Shown here piece after piece: positions 43,264 through 50,952 of a DNA stretch of 64,000 nt; position 1 is the stretch's first letter, and every line of letters starts with the position of its first letter. The stretch spans positions 62,001-126,000 of the forward strand of contig CAIKBL010000064.1 in the NCBI GenBank assembly GCA_903825645.1, written 5' to 3'. Below the pieces are notes generated by a model that ran no database searches, had not been told where the DNA came from, and saw nothing but the letters and a program-made list of their open reading frames with translations. This DNA comes from an uncultured Pseudomonadota bacterium (GTDB lineage: Bacteria; Pseudomonadota; Gammaproteobacteria; Ga0077536). The position numbers and the translations under genes were made by a program.

Positions 43264-45492
43264 TCAAGCAACCCTACGCCCCAGAAGCGTAGGTGAATAC
43301 GCTGAAATATCTGTAATAGGGTCGGTAACGAACTTAACAAACCAGACCATCGCGTCCTTGAAGCCGAATTTTTTCTTCAGACGCACGACGTGACCCAACA
43401 CGACGATGGTAGTGAACACGAGCCACTCGCTCGCTATCGCCTCGAAAATATGCCGAAAGGCAGCGCTATCCAGCGTCGGCGTCATCCCTATGTTGACTAC
43501 CGCGATGATCAAATAGACGGCCACGACTTTTGTTTTACTCTTTGTGTCGAAACCCAGCAATAATTGCTCTTTGTCATGACAAGGTGGCTCAATCAATGCG
43601 TGACCACTTTGCCTAACGAATAAAGCTGCGAGCCCTAACCACATGGCTGTCGTCAAGTCGAAAAAGACCAACCAATAACAATAAATAAACGTGCTCGAAC
43701 TCAACAGATGCAGAAATTGATTGATCCGATTGCTGTGGGATGCGATGTGATCATCATGCTTACGTTGCATCACCTCCCTATAGAATTTTTGCAGCGGGGC
43801 GGGTAGCGACAACAAGCCCGCTAGCAGGTCGCGCGTCACCCCGCGCTTTACATCCTTAGCGCGATTAGGATGCTCCGCTTCAGTGAGCCACCATTTATCT
43901 TTTTGCATATTTTCTGCCGCCGTACGGATTCGGTTGCGAAGATCAAGAAAATCTTCGTCTGTAAAGTCAAAATTAAACATGCAGCGGCCTGTCCCAACCC
44001 AACTGAGGTTGACTCCTTCGGCTCGAAGGTAATACTGCATCAGCCAGTGGTACCTGCCTGGATCGGTGAACTCCATCGTCCAGATTGTCTCTAAGTTTGA
44101 AATCTTTACCGGAAGACCCGCGCGTTCGAATTCACCCGAGGTCTCTCTCGCCCAGTTCGTCGCACGTTCGTTGGCCGCGCGGTACGCCGCCGCTGTAGAA
44201 GGCAGCACCAGCCACTGAAGGAATTCATTCATGGCGCCCATCACATGCGGATGGGCCGAAAAGGTGCCGACTACATACGCCATACGAAGTGGGCGATCGG
44301 GATCGAATCTCCGCATCAGCTCCTTTTTCCCGCAGACGACACCTATCGGCATGCCACCGCCTACCGTTTTACCGTAGACCACCATGTCTGCCCGGGTACC
44401 GAAATAGGCTTGTGCACCGTACGGCGCCAACCGAAAACCACTAAAAACCTCGTCAAAAACGAGCGGCACCCCAACTTCCGAACACACCGCACCTAATTTT
44501 CGTAGCCATGTTGCGTACGGGTTGGTGTCACGCTGGGTCTGTCTGATCCGGTTATTTAAGAGAATCGCATCATTTGGCGGTGGAGAATTAGGGTGAAAGG
44601 ACTGTACGGGGTTAACGAGCACTCCGGCGATGTCTCGCGCCCGTGCGCGAATGAGTGCGAGCGAGGCATCGTTCATGTCCCGAAGCGTCAGGCAATCGTC
44701 AATTGCGCGTTCGCTTCCTAGTCCAGGTTGGACGCCGTCCCACCACCCGTGATAGGCGCCGGAGAAGGTAACGAGGAGTTTTCGCCCGGTGTTGAATCGA
44801 ACAAGCCGCACCGCCGCCATCACAGCCTCGGTACCACTCGCGTGGAACGAAACCTCGTCTTGCCCGGAGATTGCCTGCAGGCGAGACACATTGTCCGCGA
44901 CCACAGGGTGTAGAGGGCCGAGCACCGGACCGAGATCACGCACCCGCTCCCAACCCCGTTCCATCCATATTTTGTATTGATCGTAGCCCGCGACATTGAC
45001 GCCGTATGAGCCGCTGACGTCGAGGTTCCAGTTGCCATCGAGATCTAACAATCGGCTACCCCTACTGGCCGTGGCAACCGTCGCGACGTTAAAGCCCTGA
45101 CGCATGACTTCCGAGAAAGTAAAAGGGACACGGCTCGCGTCGGTAAAGCGTAAATCAGATAGGCCGCCACGAAGTGCGTCAGCCCATTGACTCGAAAGTC
45201 GGGTACGGGCTGCCAGGCGTTCGCGTAATCGATGAAGCGCAGCACGGCGGTTCTCCGCGAACGCCTCCGGCGCGCCGTCAGCGCGGACAAGATAAGCTTC
45301 TGAGGAAGTGCGACTTCGGATCAGCCAGGAGAGAACGCGCGACACCCACGGTGTCCGCGCGTAAGCGCGCAAGGAAAATCGTAGATAACCGAATCGCACG
45401 ATGAGGGCAGCTACCAGCACGCCCAAACCGATTCGCGTGGGAGTCGCCGACACAGCGAATTCTGAGAGTGCAGCGGTTAGCGGAAGCAGCAT
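43264..45492 (-). CDS. Class III aminotransferase fused to an Mpo1/DUF962-like membrane domain
   Basis: A 742-residue fusion. Residues 1-60 hold a membrane segment (GLGVLVAALIVRFGYL). About 120-540 form a class III (glutamate-semialdehyde-aminotransferase-like) PLP domain with Asp347 in FDEVFSGFR and Schiff-base Lys375 in VYGKTVGGG, so it is likely active. From about 570 the protein becomes membrane-bound: H586-x-N-R-x-N-x-x-L-H595 and GHALIE (His631, Glu635) match the Mpo1/DUF962 signature HRNRxNRxLH ... GHxxxEKN, whose yeast member is a Fe(II) dioxygenase of 2-hydroxy fatty acids. Two to three further hydrophobic helices follow. I know no characterised protein with this layout. A Pho box lies 124 bp upstream and btaA is divergent, so I infer a role in membrane-lipid remodelling under phosphate stress. 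Confidence 0.82.
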   Translation of the reverse strand: MLLPLTAALSEFAVSATPTRIGLGVLVAALIVRFGYLRFSLRAYARTPWVSRVLSWLIRSRTSSEAYLVRADGAPEAFAENRRAALHRLRERLAARTRLSSQWADALRGGLSDLRFTDASRVPFTFSEVMRQGFNVATVATASRGSRLLDLDGNWNLDVSGSYGVNVAGYDQYKIWMERGWERVRDLGPVLGPLHPVVADNVSRLQAISGQDEVSFHASGTEAVMAAVRLVRFNTGRKLLVTFSGAYHGWWDGVQPGLGSERAIDDCLTLRDMNDASLALIRARARDIAGVLVNPVQSFHPNSPPPNDAILLNNRIRQTQRDTNPYATWLRKLGAVCSEVGVPLVFDEVFSGFRLAPYGAQAYFGTRADMVVYGKTVGGGMPIGVVCGKKELMRRFDPDRPLRMAYVVGTFSAHPHVMGAMNEFLQWLVLPSTAAAYRAANERATNWARETSGEFERAGLPVKISNLETIWTMEFTDPGRYHWLMQYYLRAEGVNLSWVGTGRCMFNFDFTDEDFLDLRNRIRTAAENMQKDKWWLTEAEHPNRAKDVKRGVTRDLLAGLLSLPAPLQKFYREVMQRKHDDHIASHSNRINQFLHLLSSSTFIYCYWLVFFDLTTAMWLGLAALFVRQSGHALIEPPCHDKEQLLLGFDTKSKTKVVAVYLIIAVVNIGMTPTLDSAAFRHIFEAIASEWLVFTTIVVLGHVVRLKKKFGFKDAMVWFVKFVTDPITDISAYSPTLLGRRVA

Positions 45493-45615
45493 AGCGTTAA
45501 CTCCTGGAAATGGCGGTAGAAGAGTGGATCAGAGAGCGGCGACGAGCGAGCGCAACGCAAGGGGGTTCGGAGATGATTTCTTAATCGCGTCACCGCGTCA
45601 CTTTGTCCTACGACT

Positions 45616-45633
45616 ATGAAAATTTAATGAAAA
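45616..45633 (-). promoter_or_regulatory. Pho box facing the aminotransferase fusion gene
   Basis: On the minus strand TTTTCAT-TAAA-TTTTCAT is an exact direct repeat of 7 bases with a 4-bp AT spacer (10 of 14 to consensus). It lies 124 bp upstream of the ATG. No convincing -10 is seen at the ideal spacing (TAGGAC is 5 bp too close). Confidence 0.6.
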
Positions 45634-45731
45634 TTCGATGGATAATTCGCGCTCAGTCGGTGAATTAGCAGGATTGGATCCTGCGAGAAACGAAAGAGGA
45701 TGGGCGTCAGAACGAGGCTATCGACGCCGAG

Positions 45732-45771
45732 ATGTAACGCACACGTAATATTATTTTAATCTCGATGTCAC
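45732..45771 (+). promoter_or_regulatory. Tandem Pho boxes upstream of btaA
   Basis: Four half-sites lie in exact 11-bp phase: ATGTAAC (45732), ACGTAAT (45743), TTTTAAT (45754) and ATGTCAC (45765); 19 of 28 positions match the consensus, the last pair 10 of 14. TACGGT at 45782-45787 is at the normal -10 distance. This looks like two adjacent PhoB dimer sites controlling btaA-btaB-plcP. Confidence 0.68.
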
Positions 45772-45834
45772 ACGCATTGATTACGGTTCCACCCCGCACG
45801 GCAAACAGAATACGCTCGCCAGAAGGTACATGTC

Positions 45835-47028
45835 CTGAAGCAGAAATTCACACTAAGCGATCGCTTCGACCAAAAAATATTCGACACGATATACGCAAGA
45901 TCGCTTGTTTATAACGCGTGCTGGGAAGACCCCGCCGTGGATCGTGAAGCGCTCGCGCTTTCCGCAGACGACAATGTGATGGTCATTACAAGCGCGGGTT
46001 GTAACGTGCTGGATTACGCCTTGGTCGGTCCGAAAAATGTACATGCGGTTGACGCCAATCCGCGTCAAACGGCGCTCCTCGAACTCAAATTGGCGGGGAT
46101 CCGTAACCTCTGTTATGCGGATTTCTTCCAAATCTTCGGCCAAGGTCAGCATCCCAAGTTCGTGGAGCTTTATCAGGATGTACTGCGCCCAGAACTTTCC
46201 CCATTTGGCCAAAATTTCTGGGATAAACGCGTCTCTTGGTTCTCCGGACAACATGGCGGGTTTTATTTCTTCGGCCTCTCGGGGATGGTAGCTCGTGCCT
46301 TCAGAACATACCTCAGGCTGAGGCCAGCACTCGCGAAACACCTGACGACTCTCTTTGGGGCGCCGACGATGGCGATCCAACGTGAGATATACTGTATGGA
46401 AATTGCCCCACGCATGTGGGGCTCAACCATGAATTGGGCACTATCTAGGCAGATCACGCTCTCGATGCTCGGGGTGCCGCATCCGCAACGGCGCGAGGTA
46501 GTGGCGCAACATCCGGGTGGTGTTGCTGGTTTTGTTCGGGCGTCTCTGGAATATCTTGCGTATCATCTGCCGTTCTCAGAAAACTATTTTTATTCAGTTT
46601 ACGTTCATGGCTCTTATACGCAGACTTGTTGCCCGGAATATCTGAAAAAGGACCAGTTTACCCGACTCAAAACCGGGTTAGTTGACCGAATATCGGCCCA
46701 TACCTGCACGGTCACTGAATTCCTGGAAAGGTCTCGGTGGCAGATCTCTCATTTTGTCCTGCTCGATCATATGGACTGGATGAGCTCGTACTACCCGGAC
46801 GCTCTCGACGCGGAGTGGACTGCCATTCTCGCGCGCGCCGCGCCGCGGGCTCGCATTATATTTAGAAGCGCACATGCCCACCCGAAATATCTCGAGCGCG
46901 TCAGATTGCCCCATGCCGGCTCGTTGCGTGATCTGCTCAGATTTGATGTAGAGACTGCGCAGCGACTCACGCTGAGAGATCGCGTGCACACCTATGCCGG
47001 CTTTCATATCGCAAACGTGGTCGAGTGA
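45835..47028 (+). CDS. btaA: DGTS synthesis protein BtaA (DUF3419), unusual start
   Basis: BtaA transfers the 3-amino-3-carboxypropyl group of S-adenosylmethionine to diacylglycerol, giving diacylglycerylhomoserine, the first step of the phosphorus-free betaine lipid DGTS. Identifying blocks are FDTIYARSLVYNACWEDP, ITSAGCNVLDYAL, VDANPRQTALLELKL and LLDHMDWM. The frame opens after a TGA at 45778-45780, but the only canonical start is a GTG at 45937, which would remove the conserved YNACWEDP block. The best reading is a CTG at 45835, 8 bases after AGAAGG, giving 397 residues. An ATG at 45830 is one base out of frame, so a sequencing indel is the alternative. It is first in the btaA-btaB-plcP operon. 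Confidence 0.88.
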   Translation: MKQKFTLSDRFDQKIFDTIYARSLVYNACWEDPAVDREALALSADDNVMVITSAGCNVLDYALVGPKNVHAVDANPRQTALLELKLAGIRNLCYADFFQIFGQGQHPKFVELYQDVLRPELSPFGQNFWDKRVSWFSGQHGGFYFFGLSGMVARAFRTYLRLRPALAKHLTTLFGAPTMAIQREIYCMEIAPRMWGSTMNWALSRQITLSMLGVPHPQRREVVAQHPGGVAGFVRASLEYLAYHLPFSENYFYSVYVHGSYTQTCCPEYLKKDQFTRLKTGLVDRISAHTCTVTEFLERSRWQISHFVLLDHMDWMSSYYPDALDAEWTAILARAAPRARIIFRSAHAHPKYLERVRLPHAGSLRDLLRFDVETAQRLTLRDRVHTYAGFHIANVVE

Positions 47029-47032
47029 TCTC

Positions 47033-47749
47033 ATGCTTGTGCGTGATCTGGGTACCCTACTTCGCCTTCTTCGAGGTATCCCAACACTAGGAACACATGC
47101 CGAACGGCTTGAAGCCTTTTACGGTCCCCAGGCGAGTAGCTATGATCAATTTCGAGAGCACCTCCTCAAGGGGCGTTCCGAGCTTATCGCCGCGCTCGAC
47201 ATATCGCCCGGAGCCCGAATCGTGGAGCTAGGCGCGGGTACCGGACATAACGTCGAATATTATCGCGAAAAAATCCCAACCCTTGCTGAAGTGACCTTGG
47301 TCGATCTCTGTCCCGCTCTTTTGGCGGAGACACGCCGCAGAACCGCGCATTGGCCAAATGTCCGGGCCGTCGAAGCCGACGCCACCGTCCTAAAGCTCGA
47401 GGGTCCAGTAGATCGTGTCTACTTTTCTTACGCGCTCACCATGATTCCTGACTGGGAAGCTGCGCTGATCAATGCGCTCGACATGCTGTGTCCCGGGGGA
47501 CTACTGGGGGTGTCGGATTTCTACGTCTCCGGCGCCTCGCCGACAGACGGCCTCGTGCAACATGGCGCAATGGCGCGTCGTTTTTGGCCTTGGTGGTTTC
47601 GACACGACGGAGTTCGGCTTTCACCCGATCACCTGGCAATGCTTAGGTCCTACCTGATCCCCTGCTTCCTTAAGGAGGATCTCGCAAGGGTGCCTTACCT
47701 CGGCGGACTCAAGGTTCCCTATTATGTCTTCGTGGGCCGAAAAAAATGA
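47033..47749 (+). CDS. btaB: DGTS N-methyltransferase BtaB
   Basis: A 238-residue SAM-dependent methyltransferase. Motif I is IVELGAGTGHNVEYY, followed by VTLVDLCPALL, VEADATVLKLEG and the family-specific YFSYALTMIPDW with the late VSDFYVSG. Its partner gene is btaA, 4 bp upstream, so I assign BtaB, which trimethylates the homoserine head group to DGTS. The ATG at 47033 fits the BtaB N-terminus; an in-frame ATG 13 codons earlier lies inside btaA. Its stop overlaps the next ATG (ATGA). Confidence 0.9.
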   Translation: MLVRDLGTLLRLLRGIPTLGTHAERLEAFYGPQASSYDQFREHLLKGRSELIAALDISPGARIVELGAGTGHNVEYYREKIPTLAEVTLVDLCPALLAETRRRTAHWPNVRAVEADATVLKLEGPVDRVYFSYALTMIPDWEAALINALDMLCPGGLLGVSDFYVSGASPTDGLVQHGAMARRFWPWWFRHDGVRLSPDHLAMLRSYLIPCFLKEDLARVPYLGGLKVPYYVFVGRKK

Positions 47750-48522
47750 ACACGGACGAGGGCACCAAACGAGTCAGATCTATATTCGTGTCCGACATCC
47801 ATCTCGGAACCCGGGATTGCCAGTCAGCCCGATTGCTCGATTTTTTGCGAGAACATGAAGCCGACTACCTATACTTGGTGGGGGATATTGTGGATTTCTG
47901 GGCGATGAACCGCGGGGTTTACTGGTCGGCCGATCAGAACACCGTGATCCAAAAAATCTTGAAGCGCGCACGCCACGGGACACAAGTAATACTCGTGCCG
48001 GGAAATCATGATGAAATTCTTCGGGAGCACATCGGGGTGTCTTTCGGAGAAATCAGAATCTGCGCGGAGTCCATTCATGTTGGGTCCGATGGCCGTCGCT
48101 ACCTCCTAGTTCACGGAGATGCTTTCGATCAGGTCACGCGTTACCACCGCTGGATCGCCACACTCGGCGACCGAGGCTACTCCGTAGTGATGTGCATGGG
48201 TCGATGGCTATCTTGGTGGCGACGAAGCCTGGGCATCGCCGGACATTGGTCGCTGTCCGGGTTTGTGAAGCGACGCATCAAAACGGCGATTCATTTCATA
48301 GCTGAATTTGAGCAGGCTGCAGTACGACATGCAAGAACAGGCGGCTTTGATGGGATCATCTGCGGCCATATTCATGCAGCTGCCAATAAGGAAATCGACA
48401 ACATCCACTATCTGAATTGTGGTGACTGGGTTGAGAGCTGTACCGCAGTCATCGAGACGCTCGAGGGCCAATTCGAGCTTATTGAGTGGCCCATGTACCC
48501 CGAAATGTTTCTAATCCGCTGA
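47746..48522 (+). CDS. plcP: PlcP-like metallophosphoesterase (phospholipase C-type)
   Basis: A 258-residue calcineurin-like phosphoesterase related to UDP-2,3-diacylglucosamine hydrolases. All metal motifs are present in order: FVSDIHLG, VGDIVDF, PGNHDE, VHGDAFD and CGHIHAA. It begins 4 bp before the btaB stop and so is translationally coupled to a betaine-lipid operon. In Sinorhizobium, the related PlcP cuts phosphatidylcholine to diacylglycerol under phosphate limitation for DGTS synthesis; I infer the same job. An LpxH-type role in lipid A synthesis is the less likely alternative. Confidence 0.85.
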   Translation: MNTDEGTKRVRSIFVSDIHLGTRDCQSARLLDFLREHEADYLYLVGDIVDFWAMNRGVYWSADQNTVIQKILKRARHGTQVILVPGNHDEILREHIGVSFGEIRICAESIHVGSDGRRYLLVHGDAFDQVTRYHRWIATLGDRGYSVVMCMGRWLSWWRRSLGIAGHWSLSGFVKRRIKTAIHFIAEFEQAAVRHARTGGFDGIICGHIHAAANKEIDNIHYLNCGDWVESCTAVIETLEGQFELIEWPMYPEMFLIR

Positions 48523-48574
48523 GCCGCCAGGTCGCATAGCAGCCAGTAACGGTACTCATCGGAGTTTGGGTGTT

Positions 48575-48781
48575 TTACAGGCGACGTTCGCTGGAACCTT
48601 GACAGGGCGTACATCGACGGGCGTTAGGAATAAGATCACGGCGGCGCCGTGGAATGAGAATACCGCAATCGATACAGTGGGAAGTGCCGGCGCCGCTACG
48701 TATCTCGGCGACAATAGCGGCGATGGTGATCGCGGCACTCGCGTCGATGAGTGATTGAGCCTGGTCCAGATCGTCGGGCAT
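48575..48781 (-). CDS. TraR/DksA-type C4 zinc-finger protein
   Basis: A 68-residue protein with helical N-terminal half (DDLDQAQSLIDASAAITIAA) and a C4 zinc finger HCIDCGILIPRRRRDLIP...RRCTPCQ, the layout of phage and plasmid TraR/YbiI-like proteins that bind the secondary channel of RNA polymerase as DksA does. AGGAG lies 7 bases before the ATG, overlapping the stop of the preceding gene. It could modulate transcription under stress, or be a remnant of a mobile element. Confidence 0.78.
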   Translation of the reverse strand: MPDDLDQAQSLIDASAAITIAAIVAEIRSGAGTSHCIDCGILIPRRRRDLIPNARRCTPCQGSSERRL

Positions 48782-48792
48782 TGTTGGGCTCC

Positions 48793-49017
48793 TCACGCGG
48801 CCTGTAACGCGGCACGCTTTTCTGCTAAAAGCGATCGAGTGCTCTCGACCCAACAGAGCGACGTCTCTTGATCCGCACTGTGATAGCTGTCAGCGAGAAC
48901 CTCCTCAAGCGCCGCGATTTGGCGGACTAGCACCCATCGATTGGAGGCTCCATCCGCGATTTTCACAGCGCCTTTGCGCTCGCTGAATCTGTCGACTGTT
49001 CTGCTCGCGTCCGCCAT
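48793..49017 (-). CDS. Small unknown protein coupled to the TraR-like gene
   Basis: A 74-residue mostly helical, charged protein (MADASRTVDRFSERKG at the start, LAEKRAALQAA at the end) with no recognised domain. GAGG lies 9 bases before the ATG at 49017. The stop is 11 bp before the TraR-like ATG and its TGA lies in that gene's Shine-Dalgarno region, so the two form a small operon. Confidence 0.55.
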   Translation of the reverse strand: MADASRTVDRFSERKGAVKIADGASNRWVLVRQIAALEEVLADSYHSADQETSLCWVESTRSLLAEKRAALQAA

Positions 49018-49319
49018 GAATTCTGACCTCATGAATTTCGATTAGCGCATCGTTACACCGAAACATGAAAGGCATATGAAAGACGGCCGGTGTGAATGCC
49101 GCGTCAGGGAGTAAGCTCGGTTATGCAGAAACGACCGCAGCGGGGTGACGTGAGGTTACGTCGAACACACAAATGACGTGATCGGCGCTGTAGTCGGAAC
49201 AACCCGAGGCGTGGAACGGGACATCGACAACGTGCGACTTTAGCCCTTTATTTAAGGCACGTCACCACGATGCAAAGCGTACCCCATGCGTCGTTGCGCG
49301 ACAGGAAACAAATCGCCCG
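49018..49319. other. 300-bp spacer between the TraR-like unit and phoU
   Basis: It holds the promoter of the two-gene TraR-like unit and the 3' end of the pst operon. No hairpin with a T-tract was seen after phoU. No gene supported. Confidence 0.4.
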
Positions 49320-50045
49320 CTAGTCTTCTCGATGTCTCGCATCAAGAGAAAGACGCACGTCCTCCATGGGGACATGGCGGACATCTTTACCTTCGACTAA
49401 GAAAATCGCACTTTCACAGATGTTATCTGCATGATCTCCGATGCGTTCAAAGGCTCGCGCGGCCAAAACCGCATCTAAGACTTCGCGAATATTACGCGGG
49501 TCTTCCATCATATAGGTGATGAGCTGCCGCATAACCGATTCCAGCTCCTTATCAACTTCCGGATCTTCGAGCGCCGCCGCAAGCGCAGCATGCGAATCCA
49601 TCCTGGCAAAGGCGTCAAGCGCCGCACGCAGCATGCGACGGACGTGATATCCCATAGCCAAAACACCTACATAATGGATTCTATGAGGCGCCGTGATGCT
49701 TATATTCATGATGATTCGCGCCACTTTTTTAACTTCATCACCAACTCGCTCGAGGTCGGTGATTATTTTGCCAATGGCGAGAACAAGCCTAAGATCACTG
49801 GCCGCAGGTTGACGGCGCAAGAGGATCCCGGAGCATTCCCTGTCGATCTCCTTTTCCATTTCGTTAACTTTTACGTCATTTGCCGCAATCTGCTCGGCAG
49901 ATTCCAAATCTCTTTTAGATAGAGCGTCGAGAAGCCGAGTCAGCTGATCTTCAACCAACCCCCCCATGGCGAGCACCTTCGAGCGGATATCTTCTAGTTC
50001 TCGGTCAAACTGCTGCGAAATATGATGGGTCCGGGATATAACCAT
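49320..50045 (-). CDS. phoU: Phosphate transport accessory protein PhoU
   Basis: A 241-residue all-helical protein of two PhoU repeats. Each carries the E/DxxxD metal-binding pattern, e.g. IGKIITDLERVGDEVKKVAR and ARAFERIGDHADNICE. It links Pst activity to PhoR and keeps the regulon off in high phosphate. I chose the ATG at 50045 (MVISRTHHISQQFD), 16 bp after pstB stop; longer frames run into pstB. It is the last gene of pstS-pstC-pstA-pstB-phoU. Confidence 0.94.
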   Translation of the reverse strand: MVISRTHHISQQFDRELEDIRSKVLAMGGLVEDQLTRLLDALSKRDLESAEQIAANDVKVNEMEKEIDRECSGILLRRQPAASDLRLVLAIGKIITDLERVGDEVKKVARIIMNISITAPHRIHYVGVLAMGYHVRRMLRAALDAFARMDSHAALAAALEDPEVDKELESVMRQLITYMMEDPRNIREVLDAVLAARAFERIGDHADNICESAIFLVEGKDVRHVPMEDVRLSLDARHRED

Positions 50046-50061
50046 GGGGAGCGCTCCGTCT

Positions 50062-50952
50062 CTAGCCGTAACGGCCAGTGATGTAATCTTCGGTCTGCTT
50101 CTTTCGCGGCGTCGTAAACAGTGACCGGGTATCACCAAATTCGATCAAATCGCCCATGTACATGAATGCCGTGTAATCGGATACTCGAGCCGCCTGCTGC
50201 ATATTATGGGTAACGATGACGATCGTATAATTCTGCTTCAACTCGTACACAAGCTCTTCAATCTTGAGTGTCGATATGGGGTCAAGAGCCGACGCGGGCT
50301 CGTCGAGCAAAAGGACCTCTGGCTCAATGGCAATAGCGCGGGCGATAACCAAGCGCTGCTGCTGACCGCCGGACAACGCGGTCGCGCTTTCTTGAACGCG
50401 GTCTTTTACTTCGTCCCATAACGCGGCAGAGCGCAACGCCTGTTCGACAGCGCGATCGAGCACGCGACGATTGTTAATGCCTTGAATGCGCAAGCCGTAC
50501 GCGACGTTCTCATATATCGATTTCGGGAACGGATTCGGTTTCTGGAAGACCATCCCTACCCGACGACGCAGATTTGCGACGTTAACAGAAGGGGCGAGAA
50601 TGTTTTCGCCCTTTAACGTGATCTCGCCTTCGGTACGGACACCCCCGATCAACTCGTTGAGACGATTGAAGCAGCGCAATAAAGTCGATTTTCCACAGCC
50701 ACTTGGACCGATAAAAGCGGTCACCTGCTTTTCGGGGATCGTCATGTTGATACCATTCAGGGCACGTTTTTCTCCGTAATACAAAAATAAATTATTCACC
50801 CGGAACGATTCGGTTTGCATGGCGTCCTGCACATTGTCTAACGGCATCTCAAGGGGGACGGCGCGATGACTGATCTGCTTTTCCTCCATGGTGCCCGAGA
50901 TTTCCCCCGGCGCGTCTATTTCAATGTTCGGATCTTTAATGGTCTGCTGCAT
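50062..50952 (-). CDS. pstB: Phosphate ABC transporter ATPase
   Basis: A 296-residue ABC ATPase. Walker A is GPSGCGKST, the Q-loop [21 protein letters not shown] is PstB-specific, the signature is LSGGQQQR, Walker [13 protein letters not shown], and the H-loop THN. It has a 40-residue N-terminal extension compared with E. coli PstB. The start overlaps the end of pstA by 17 bp. Confidence 0.96.
   Translation of the reverse strand: MQQTIKDPNIEIDAPGEISGTMEEKQISHRAVPLEMPLDNVQDAMQTESFRVNNLFLYYGEKRALNGINMTIPEKQVTAFIGPSGCGKSTLLRCFNRLNELIGGVRTEGEITLKGENILAPSVNVANLRRRVGMVFQKPNPFPKSIYENVAYGLRIQGINNRRVLDRAVEQALRSAALWDEVKDRVQESATALSGGQQQRLVIARAIAIEPEVLLLDEPASALDPISTLKIEELVYELKQNYTIVIVTHNMQQAARVSDYTAFMYMGDLIEFGDTRSLFTTPRKKQTEDYITGRYG

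Larger units (their letters stand above)
45493..45834. other. Divergent control region with two oppositely oriented Pho boxes
   Basis: The 342-bp spacer between the fusion gene and btaA is AT-rich and carries one Pho box facing each gene (45616-45633 minus, 45732-45771 plus). No RNA gene or coding sequence seen. Confidence 0.65.

Noticed and set aside
48575-49017. Prophage or mobile element at the TraR-like pair
   Set aside because: No integrase, transposase, repeats or attachment-like ends are visible around it.
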